A stretch of DNA of 35,205 bases from Lentisalinibacter sp035655155 (GTDB taxonomy: Bacteria; Pseudomonadota; Gammaproteobacteria; Steroidobacterales; Woeseiaceae). Under the pieces are notes generated by a model. The model searched no databases. It saw only the letters and a program-made list of their open reading frames with translations, and was not told the DNA's origin. Both the position numbers and the translations under genes were made by a program. Each line of letters begins with the position of its first letter. Position 1 is the first letter of the stretch. The stretch lies in the NCBI GenBank assembly GCA_035655155.1, contig DASRVH010000147.1, forward strand, positions 1-35,205, read 5' to 3'. Shown here piece after piece: positions 22,387 through 32,600 of the stretch.

Positions 22387-23424
22387 TCACTCCGGCGGGG
22401 CCAGCCCCGCGGTGTAATGCATGCGCCCGCCGGCATCGATCACGATGGCCTCGTAGCCGGGCAGCTCCTCGATGAGAGCCAGCCCGCGCTCGACGCCGAG
22501 CACGAACACCGAGGTGGACAGGGCGTCCGTGAGCACGCCGTCCGGGCCCACGACGGTCGCGCTGTAAACGCCCCGGGCCGGCTCGCCGGTGGCGGGCGAG
22601 AGGATGTGGTGATAGCGGACGCCGTCCTCCTCGAAGTAGCGCTCGTAGTCGCCCGACGTGGAGATGGCCTCGTCCACCAGCGGCAGACGCACGGCAACGC
22701 CCTCCTCGGAGCGGGGATCGCGCACCCCCACCACCCAGGGCTCCCCGCCCCGGTCGCCGAGCAGGCGGGAGTCGCCGCCCGCCGTGACGATGGCATGGCG
22801 GTAACCGGCCCCGGCGAGCACGGCGACGGCGCGCTCCACGGCGTAGCCCTTGGCGATGCCGCCCAGGTTGATGCGCACGCCGTCGCGCCGGAAGCGGATG
22901 GCATGGCCCTCCGGCACCAGCGTGACCAGACGGTAATCCAGGCGCCCGATCTCCTCCTCGATGGTCCCGGCGTCCGGCCGCCTGCCCGCGCGATAGTCGT
23001 AGTGCTGGCCGACGCTGTCGTAGGTGATGTCGAAGGCCCCGTCGGTCAGCCGCGATACCCGCAAAGCCGTCTCGACCAGTCCGTAGAGTTCCTCGCCCGC
23101 CGGCACCGGCCGCTCGGCCGCATCGCGGTTGATCTCGGAGATGCGGCTCTCGTCGATATAGGTGCTCATGAGCTGCTCGATGCGGTCGATCTCGGCGATG
23201 GCCGCATCCACCGCCGCGGCGGCGGCCTGCCGGGACGCGTCACCCTCCTCGTGCCAGAGCCGGACGCTGACGAGCGTGCCCATCATCGTCTCGCTGCGGT
23301 CCAGCCAGGCCGCGGCGGCCGGCTGGGCGAACGCGAGGCAGGCGAGCAGGCACCAAAGCGCTGGTCCTGCCGTGCCGCGATGGGTATGCTCGGGCCCCGG
23401 GACTGTTGCGGAGAGCCCGTCCAT
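22387..23424 (-). CDS. apbE: ApbE-family FAD:protein FMN transferase
   Basis: This 345-residue exported flavin transferase has a signal-like segment (about 21-39) followed by the family's MMGTLVSVRLW (47-57). The core has INLGGIAKGYAVERA and TAGGDSRLLG, then the metal-binding TDALSTSVFVLG near the C-terminus. ApbE attaches FMN from FAD to Ser/Thr of periplasmic flavoproteins such as Rnf, Nqr or FMN-domain proteins; no target gene is in the window. No Cys lipobox is evident. The ATG at 23424 is the shortest reasonable start; ATGs at 23439 and 23484 lie inside lemA. Its start codon overlaps that of the divergent lemA. Confidence 0.9.
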   Translation of the reverse strand: MDGLSATVPGPEHTHRGTAGPALWCLLACLAFAQPAAAAWLDRSETMMGTLVSVRLWHEEGDASRQAAAAAVDAAIAEIDRIEQLMSTYIDESRISEINRDAAERPVPAGEELYGLVETALRVSRLTDGAFDITYDSVGQHYDYRAGRRPDAGTIEEEIGRLDYRLVTLVPEGHAIRFRRDGVRINLGGIAKGYAVERAVAVLAGAGYRHAIVTAGGDSRLLGDRGGEPWVVGVRDPRSEEGVAVRLPLVDEAISTSGDYERYFEEDGVRYHHILSPATGEPARGVYSATVVGPDGVLTDALSTSVFVLGVERGLALIEELPGYEAIVIDAGGRMHYTAGLAPPE

Positions 23425-24013
23425 GTCTGGATTTCTCATATTCCTCGGCCTGATCGTCGTTGTCGCCGTTTTCGGCATCGGCATCTACAACCGGCTCGTC
23501 AACTCGCGTAACCGGGTGAAGAATGCCTTTGCGCAGATCGACGTCCAGCTCACGCGCCGCTACGACCTGATACCGAACCTCGTCGAGTCGGTGAAAGGTT
23601 ACATGAAACACGAACGTGAGACCCTCGAGGCCGTCATCAGTGCCCGTAACGCCGCCGCCTCCGGTCTGACCGCGGCGAAGGCCGACCCCGCCAACGCCGA
23701 TGCCATCAAGCAACTGGCGGCCGCCGAGGCGACGCTGGGCGGCGCGCTCGGACGCCTGTTCGCCCTGGCCGAAGCCTACCCGGACCTGAAGGCCAACGAG
23801 AACATGCTGCGCTTTCAGGAAGAGCTCGCCAGTACCGAGAACAAGGTGGCCTTCGCGCGCCAGGCGTTCAACGACGCGGTGCTCACCTACAACAACACCC
23901 GCGAGAACTTCCCCAATAACATCGTCGCCGGCATGTTCCGTTTCGAGCCGGCATCCTTCCTGGACATCGAGTCCGAGGAGAAGCGTACGGTGCCGGAGGT
24001 CTCGTTCACCTGA
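23423..24013 (+). CDS. lemA: LemA family protein
   Basis: This 196-residue protein has an N-terminal membrane anchor (about 4-23, FLIFLGLIVVVAVFGIGIYN), then the four-helix LemA domain. Conserved stretches are NRVKNAFAQIDVQLTRRYDLIPNLVESVKGYMKHE (split across helix 1), ENMLRFQEELASTENKVAFARQAFNDAV and the C-terminal YNNTRENFPNNIVAGMF. LemA proteins are of uncertain function and are often placed next to M48 or TPM-domain proteins. Here the M48 protease gene begins 35 bases downstream, so an operon and shared function are likely. GGAGAG lies about 8 bases before the ATG. Confidence 0.93.
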   Translation: MSGFLIFLGLIVVVAVFGIGIYNRLVNSRNRVKNAFAQIDVQLTRRYDLIPNLVESVKGYMKHERETLEAVISARNAAASGLTAAKADPANADAIKQLAAAEATLGGALGRLFALAEAYPDLKANENMLRFQEELASTENKVAFARQAFNDAVLTYNNTRENFPNNIVAGMFRFEPASFLDIESEEKRTVPEVSFT

Positions 24014-24048
24014 TGCGCAGGAGCGGCGCCGCCCGCTGAGTAGCCGCC

Positions 24049-25992
<1,944 letters not shown>

Positions 25993-26134
25993 CGGCCCCC
26001 GGATCGCCGCTCGGCGAAATCGCGTATCATTCGCAGCGTATTACCGCTTCGACAAACACTGCGAACCGGCGCCGCGGCCGCCTGCGGGCGGCCCGCCGCC
26101 GGACGACCCGAACAGCGAATCAGAGAGCGAGCCA

Positions 26135-27001
26135 ATGAGAATCCTGATGACCGCCTGGGTGTGTGCGGCCGTCCTGCTGGCCGGCGCCGCCCGGGCCGAG
26201 ACCCCGGAAGAACAGCGCCTCATCAACGCCACCGAAGTGCTGGAACAACTGGCGGCCATCCCGGAGGACGGCATCCCGCCGGCGCTGCTCGGCAGCGCCT
26301 ACGGCGTGGCCGTCATTCCGGACGTGCTGAAGGTTGGCCTCGTGCTCGGCGCCCGGTGGGGCAAGGGCGTGCTGGTGGTGCGTCAGCCCGACGGCCAGTG
26401 GAGCCAGCCGAGCTTCATTACCGTCACCGGCGGCAGCGTCGGCTGGCAGGCGGGCGCACAGTCCTCGGACCTGATCCTGGTCTTCAAGAACCGGCGCGGC
26501 GTCGAGGGCATCACCGACGGCAAGCTGACGCTGGGCGCCGATGCGTCGGTGGCCGCCGGACCGGTGGGCCGCTACACCTCCGCCAGCACCGACATCCGTC
26601 TGCGCTCCGAGGTGTATTCCTACTCGCGCAGCCGGGGGCTGTTCCTGGGCGTGGCCGTCGACGGCGCCTCACTCGGCATCGACCAGGCCGCCAACGCCGC
26701 GTTCTACGCGACGCCGGGCGTGGAGGCGCAGGCGATCTTCTCGGCCGACGGCGTCACCGCTCCCGTGCAGGCGCGGCGCTTCGTCGCCACCCTCACACGT
26801 CTGACGCCCGAGGACGGCACGGCGCTGCCGCCGCCGGCGCAGGAGCCCGGCGGTGACACCGGGTCGGCACCGGTCCGCGACGGGCCGGAGCCCGAGGTGC
26901 GCACCTATGGCATCGGCGACGGTGCCGGCGAGCCGCCGCCTCCGGAGGGCGAGGAGGAGGCAGAGCCGGAGACCTTCGAGCCGGTCGACCCCGACGAATA
27001 A
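26135..27001 (+). CDS. SYLF/Ysc84-domain lipid-binding protein
   Basis: This 288-residue exported protein has a Sec signal (1-21, ARA/E). The SYLF (Ysc84) domain begins near residue 22 and runs to about 230, with LLGSAYGVAVIPDVLKVGLVLGARWGKGVLVVR, SVGWQAGAQSSDLILVF and SRSRGLFLGVAVDGASLGI. SYLF domains bind phospholipids, including phosphoinositides in eukaryotes. Bacterial exported members may act in envelope lipid handling. The final ~60 residues are Pro/Gly/Glu-rich and disordered (EPPPPEGEEEAEPETFEPVDPDE). It lies 142 bases after the M48 gene. The TATCAT at about 26026-26031 could be a -10, without a clear -35. Confidence 0.9.
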   Translation: MRILMTAWVCAAVLLAGAARAETPEEQRLINATEVLEQLAAIPEDGIPPALLGSAYGVAVIPDVLKVGLVLGARWGKGVLVVRQPDGQWSQPSFITVTGGSVGWQAGAQSSDLILVFKNRRGVEGITDGKLTLGADASVAAGPVGRYTSASTDIRLRSEVYSYSRSRGLFLGVAVDGASLGIDQAANAAFYATPGVEAQAIFSADGVTAPVQARRFVATLTRLTPEDGTALPPPAQEPGGDTGSAPVRDGPEPEVRTYGIGDGAGEPPPPEGEEEAEPETFEPVDPDE

Positions 27002-27093
27002 ACCGGAGCGGCATTCGCCTCGGCGGCCATGGATTCCGCGCCCGAACGCGATGCCCGGGTGAAAGCATTTCCGGGCACGGGCCCGGCGGCCGC

Positions 27094-27585
27094 TCAGCTC
27101 TCTCCGGACTGAGCGATCCCGGCGCCCGGCTCGTCGCCGGGCGATTCCGTTGCCGGCATCTCGTCGTCGCGCTCCCCCGGTGTGGTTTCGCCGCCGGGTG
27201 CGGCGGCCCCGCCCTCGATCAGCTGCCGCATAAGCTCCGCCTCCTCGGCCCGGCGCTCCGCTTCCTCCGCGCGCTGGCGGGCCTCGTCGGCCGCTCGCTG
27301 CAGGGCCCGCAGCTCCTCCAGCTTGCGCTGGGACTGGGCCTCCAGCTTTCGCAGCCGCTCCTCCTCCTCTTCCACCGAGATGCGCTGCGCTGCCTCCCTG
27401 GCATTCTGGCACTCGGGGTCGCGCAACGTGCGAGTGCGGTCGGCGTTGCAGCGGGCGAGCGTCGCTTCGAGAGCGATCGGATCGTCCAGGAAGTCGGCCG
27501 TGGTCCGGGGCGGGGGCTCGGGCACACAGCCTGCCGCCGCCAGGGCGGCGACGGTCAGGAACACTCTGCAGATTCGCGGTTTCAC
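27094..27585 (-). CDS. EexN-like lipoprotein with coiled-coil tail
   Basis: This 163-residue lipoprotein starts at GTG 27585 (VKPRICRVFLTVAALAAAGC), with lipidation expected at Cys20. The segment PRTTADFLDDPIALEATLARCNADRTRTLRDPECQNAREA resembles the EexN (entry exclusion-like) lipoprotein domain found in chromosomal genes as well as plasmids. It is followed by a strong predicted coiled coil (about 78-130, rich in Glu, Arg and Leu). The acidic Pro/Gly tail resembles the SYLF protein's tail. It faces the SYLF gene tail to tail. Plasmid exclusion is not implied by the context. Confidence 0.78.
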   Translation of the reverse strand: MKPRICRVFLTVAALAAAGCVPEPPPRTTADFLDDPIALEATLARCNADRTRTLRDPECQNAREAAQRISVEEEEERLRKLEAQSQRKLEELRALQRAADEARQRAEEAERRAEEAELMRQLIEGGAAAPGGETTPGERDDEMPATESPGDEPGAGIAQSGES

Positions 27586-27780
27586 TGGATTACGGATCTC
27601 TGCCCGGCGGCACGAAACGCGAAAAATACTACCACGCAGGGCGGGCCCGTCCCGTGACGCAGGTCCCGCCCCCGCCATGACCCATGTCGCCACACAATAC
27701 CGCCACGAAATATCGTCGGTTACCATTCCCGGACGTCGCCACGAGGGCCGCCCCGGCACGGGGCCTTGCCGGGGAGCACC

Positions 27781-29670
27781 ATGGCCGTGTCTGCTCGAAG
27801 CCAGTTCGATCTGCTGCGGGAACGCCGGTTCCTGCCGTTCTTCGTGACTCAGTTCCTCGGCGCGCTGAACGACAACGTACTGCGCAACGGGCTGATCTTC
27901 CTGCTCACCTTCCACGCCGTGAGCGTCGCGGGGCTGGCGCCCTCGCTGGCGGTCAACCTGAGCGCCGCGCTGTTCATCCTGCCGTTCTTCCTTTTCTCCG
28001 CCCTCGCCGGCCAGCTCGCCGACAAGTACGACAAGGCACTGCTCATACGCCGGGTGAAGCTCGCCGAGATCGCCCTGATGCTGCTCGCCGCCTTCGCCGT
28101 CACCGCCGCCCACGGCGGCGCCCTGCTGGCGCTCGTGTTCCTGATGGGCCTGCAGTCCACGATGTTCGGCCCGGTGAAGTATTCGATCCTGCCACAAACC
28201 CTGACGGGGAGAGAGATCGTCGGCGGCAACGCGCTGGTGGAAGGCGGCACCTACCTGGCCATCATCCTGGGACTCGCGATCGGCGGGCTCGCCGTGGCGG
28301 CCGGCGGCCCGGGATCGGTGCTGCTCGCATTGCTGCTGCTCGTCTTCGCGGTGGCCGGCTATGCCGCCTCGCGCTTCATCCCGGAGGCGCCGCCGCCGGA
28401 ACCGGACCTGGTGCTGCGCTGGAATCCGTTCACCGAGACGCTGCGCATCATGCGCTTCGCCGGCGAGGAGCGCAGCGTGCTGCTCGCCATCCTCGGCATT
28501 TCCTGGTTCTGGAGTTTCGGTTTCGTCGTTCTGTCGGAGCTGCCGGTCTATGCCGCGGAGATCCTGCGCGGCGACCCCGGCGTCGCCACGGTGCTGCTGG
28601 TGGCCTTCGCCGTCGGCATCGCTCTCGGCGCCCTGCTCTGCGAGCGGCTCTCCGGGCGCCGCATCGAGCTGGGCCTGGTGCCGATCGGCGCGCTGGGCCT
28701 CACGGTGTTCGCGCTGGACGTGTACCTGGCGCACCCGACCGCGGCGGCGGGGGAGCAGGCCGGAATCGTCGCCACCTTCGCCCGGGAAGGCTCCCTGCGG
28801 GTGTTCGTCGATTTCCTTTTCCTGGGCGTTTTCGGCGGCCTGTTCAGCGTGCCTCTGTACGCGCTGATGCAGGAGCGCAGTGCCGAGCGACAGCGCTCGC
28901 GGATCATCGCCGCCAATAACATCATCAATGCCCTGTTCATGGTGCTCGCAGCCGCGCTGGCCCTGGCTGCGCTCGCCGCCGGCCTGACGCTGCCCGGGCT
29001 GTTCCTGGTGCTGGCAGCGGTGAATGCCCTGGTGGCCCTCTATCTGTGCGTGACGCTGCCGGAATTCGTGCTGCGGGTATCCGCCTGGTTGCTGGTGCAC
29101 GTGATGTACCGGGTGCGCTTTCGGGGGCTCGAGCACATCCCCGAGACCGGACCGGCGGTGCTGGTCTGCAACCACGTCAGCTTCGTGGATGCGCTGATCA
29201 TCGGCGGACTGGTGCGGCGCCCGGTCCGCTTCGTGATGCACCATCGCATCTTCGCGGTGCCCGTGCTTTCCTACCTGTTCCGCGCCGCCCGCGCCATCCC
29301 CATCGCCTCGCGCCGCGAGGACGCGGCCCTGCTGGAGGCCGCCTACCGGGCCATCGACGACGAGCTGGCGGCCGGCCACCTGATCTGCATCTTCCCGGAG
29401 GGCGCCCTGACGCCGGACGGGCGCATCGGCGAATTCCGCGCCGGTATCGAGCGCATCCTGGCACGGCGGCCGGTGCCGGTCGTGCCGACGGCGCTGCGGG
29501 GTCTGTGGGACAGCTGGTTCAGCCGCCGCGGCGGACGAGCGCTGCTGAAGAGACCGCGTCGTTTCCGCGCCCGGGTGGAACTTCAGGCGGCCGCGCCACT
29601 GCCCCCGCGGCGGGTCACGGCCCGGGGGCTGGAGATGGTCGTTCGGGCCCTGCGGGGACCGGCTCGCTGA
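27781..29670 (+). CDS. LplT-like transporter fused to PlsC acyltransferase
   Basis: This 629-residue inner-membrane protein is a two-domain fusion. Residues 1-425 form a 12-helix MFS transporter of LplT type (FFVTQFLGALNDNVLRNGLIF, FALAGQLADKYDK-like loop, FGPVKYSILPQ). Residues ~430-629 form a 1-acyl-glycerol-phosphate acyltransferase domain with the catalytic NHVSFVD (464-470, NHx4D) and FPEG (538-541). It matches the Aas-LplT system that brings lysophospholipid back to the inner membrane and re-acylates it, but lacks the acyl-ACP synthetase domain of the three-domain versions. The start at 27781 has GGGGAG upstream. The last 56 bases overlap the convergent ATPase gene. Confidence 0.92.
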   Translation: MAVSARSQFDLLRERRFLPFFVTQFLGALNDNVLRNGLIFLLTFHAVSVAGLAPSLAVNLSAALFILPFFLFSALAGQLADKYDKALLIRRVKLAEIALMLLAAFAVTAAHGGALLALVFLMGLQSTMFGPVKYSILPQTLTGREIVGGNALVEGGTYLAIILGLAIGGLAVAAGGPGSVLLALLLLVFAVAGYAASRFIPEAPPPEPDLVLRWNPFTETLRIMRFAGEERSVLLAILGISWFWSFGFVVLSELPVYAAEILRGDPGVATVLLVAFAVGIALGALLCERLSGRRIELGLVPIGALGLTVFALDVYLAHPTAAAGEQAGIVATFAREGSLRVFVDFLFLGVFGGLFSVPLYALMQERSAERQRSRIIAANNIINALFMVLAAALALAALAAGLTLPGLFLVLAAVNALVALYLCVTLPEFVLRVSAWLLVHVMYRVRFRGLEHIPETGPAVLVCNHVSFVDALIIGGLVRRPVRFVMHHRIFAVPVLSYLFRAARAIPIASRREDAALLEAAYRAIDDELAAGHLICIFPEGALTPDGRIGEFRAGIERILARRPVPVVPTALRGLWDSWFSRRGGRALLKRPRRFRARVELQAAAPLPPRRVTARGLEMVVRALRGPAR

Positions 29671-32600
29671 CCAGGGCCGTGCCCGCGCGCAGGCGGTCCC
29701 GCCACTGCTCCACCAGCACGGCGGACTCGCCCTGCAGCGGCGCCACCTCCGCCGCGCCGAAGTCCACGCCCACCGGCCGCGGCGCGCCGAAGCCGGCCAG
29801 CACCCGCACCTGCTCGCCGTCGTCGCCCGTCAGGCTCATGCCGCCGCGGATGACCGTGGCAGGCAGCAGCCGGGCGGACTCCGGAAGCAACTGGAATACC
29901 GAGAGGCGGTAGCGATGCAGCCAGTGGCCGCTGCGCGCGACCAGGTGATCGCCGCCGGCGCTGAACTCCAGCGAGGTCGCCGGCCCGGGCAACGGATCCG
30001 CCGCGCCTTTCAGCTGGCGATCGGCCATGTCGAGCAGCTGCAGCGCGCCCTCTGCGGTGGCGACGGCGAGGATGCCGCCGTCCCGGGTGGGAGCCAGCGC
30101 CGTGACCGGCCCGCCGACGCCGGCGAGACGCTCCAGCCGACCGTCCTCGTCCAGCCGCCATACGCTGCCCGATGCGTCGCCGAACAGGAATCCCTCACCC
30201 CCGGGAAGGCTCCGGACCGCCGTGATTCGGGCGCCCGGCTGGCGCTCCGACAACAGCGTGCCATCCCGGGCATCCCATATCCGCAGATGGGGCCCGGCGA
30301 TCACCACCACGCGCCCGCCGTCGGCGGATACGGCCAGCTCGCTGACCGGATGGGCGCTGGGCTGCAGCGCGATGAACTCTCTCGGTTCTCCCGCCTCCGC
30401 GTCCCATACCCTCAGGCTGCCGTCCGCAGCGGCGCTGGCCAGTACGCGGCCATCCCGGCTGAAGGCCGCGCAGCAGACGGCCCGCGCATGGCCGAAGTAA
30501 TCGACCTGCTCTGCAGCCCGTTCGCCGCCGCCAGTGCCATCGGCATTGCCCCTGCCATCGCCCCGGCCACTGCTCTGGCCACTGCTCCTGCCATCGGTGC
30601 GTTCATTGCCCCGACCATCGCCGACCGCCTGCAGGCGCAGGCTGCCGTCGCGGGTACCGATGGCCATCGTCCGGCCGTCCGGAGACAGCGCGACGACCGT
30701 CACGGCGCCCGTCCCGCCGGGACCGGCGGCCTCCGTGCGGGGCGGCAGGCGCCACAGACGCATCCAGCCTTCGCCCGGGCTGCCGGTCAGCGCGAGCCGA
30801 TCCGCTTCCCGGTGGGCGGCCCAGATCGCCTGGCCTGTCGCAAAGCCGCCCCTCAGCAGAGGCCCGGCCAGGGTCTCCAGGTCTTCGTCGAGCAGCCGGA
30901 AGCCGGACGCGGCAGACCCCACCAGCAGGCGGTTGCCGGTCTCGTCGAAACTCACCCGCCAGGGGCCCGGCCCCCGGAAGCTGCGCACGCGTGCCTGCCC
31001 CTCGTCGCCGGCACGCCACAGCATCAGGCCGCCGTCGGCGAGTTGCACGGCCAGGCGATCGCCTCCGGGATCGAAGTCCAGCGCGGCGGGCTGGCCCGGC
31101 GGATCCAGCTCCGCGGCGGGCTGTTCGTCGCCGAAACGCCAGATGCGAACGGCGCGATCCGGATCGGCGACGGCCACCATGCGGCCGTCGGGCGCGATCG
31201 CGATCGCGCCGTGATCCACGCCGGCCGCGGTGGCCCCGAGCTGCCGGCCTTCGATGAGATCGAAGGCCTCCACGGCCCGCTCCGGCCCGGCGCCCACCAG
31301 GGCGAGCATCTCGCCGTCCGGCGACAGGGCGCTCAGCGTCGCTTCGCGCCCGACCCCCGGCAACTCGACAGGATCCCCGGTGGACAGGGTCCATGCCTCG
31401 ATGCCGGCGGCGCCCTGCACCAGCACGACCCGCTGATCCAGCACGAAACCGATGATGCGCTCTTCCCGGGTGATCGGCAGCGTCGACACGGGACTGAGCG
31501 AGGCCAGGTCCCAGACCCTGGCGGCGGCATCGCCTGCCGGCGGCACGGCGATGGCGTAGCGTCCGGCCGGACCGAGGAACAGGGCCGACGCGGATTCCGG
31601 TGTCGGGTCCTCCAGCGGCAGCGCCGGTCCGGACGGCGCGCCGTCGGCCCGGACGTCGCCGAAATCGAGACTCCAGCCGGCCAGGGCGCCGGTGACGCCG
31701 GGCACCCGATCTGCGACGGAGAGCGTCCAGGTGCCGCCCCGCGGCTCGTCCGCCAGCGGCGCCAGCACGCCGTCCGCTTCGGCCGTGAAGCGATGGCGCA
31801 GCGCAGACGCGCCGGCGAGGCCCGGCTGGAAGGTCACGCTGCGGCCCGAGGGGGCGGTCAGCGTGATGCTGAGGTCGAAGGGACGATCGTGATCGAGCTG
31901 GGCCTCCAGAACCAGCCCCGCGCCGGCCCTGCCCTCGGCCTCCACCTGGCGTCGGCTGACCGCCGGCAGGAACGCGAGCGCCGTGGCGTCCCAGGCGGGT
32001 TCGGCCACCGGCGGCAGGCGGTCGATGCGCCAGGCATGCACGCTGTTGCCGCGCACGGCGATCAGCCGGCGGCCGTCCCGGTCCAGCACGGCCTGATCGA
32101 AGCCCCGCGGCACGCGCAGCGTCGCCGCCAGCAGATCGTAATCCGCGCCGATGAGCGCGGCCGCCCGGCGGCGGCGCTCGACGGTGGGCTCCACCAGCGA
32201 ACGGAGCCTGGCCAGCAGGGCGGCGTCGCGCTCGTGGCGGAATTCGGAGGCCAGCGCCCTGCGGTCCCAGAATTCCGCCACCAGCTGATCGGCCAGCGGC
32301 TCCGCGCCCGGCAGCGTCCGCAGCAGCTCGTCGGCCGCCTCCACGGCCGCGACGTCCGTGGCGTCCCGACTCATGCGGGTGAGATAGTCGAGGAACATGC
32401 GGTCCGCGCTGGCGCCGTGGCCGGGCAGCCGGGAGAGCGTCTCCCAGGCTTGCCGTGCTTCCGGCAGGGTCGCGCTGGCCGAGGTCAGGACCGCCGTCCA
32501 GGGCCGCGGCAGGAACTGGGTGTACCAGATCGGGACCAGTATGGTGAGCAGTACCGCCGCCGCCACCGCGCTGATCCGCCGCCAGCGGAAGGGCAGTTGC

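Noticed and set aside
27094..27585. Plasmid entry-exclusion system
   Set aside because: The lipoprotein resembles EexN, but there are no conjugation genes and the domain is common in chromosomes.
27586..29379. Long minus-strand frame upstream of the EexN-like lipoprotein
   Set aside because: It is the antisense of the LplT-PlsC gene and is low-complexity His/Gln/Glu-rich; only the last 164 codons form a real gene with a lipobox.
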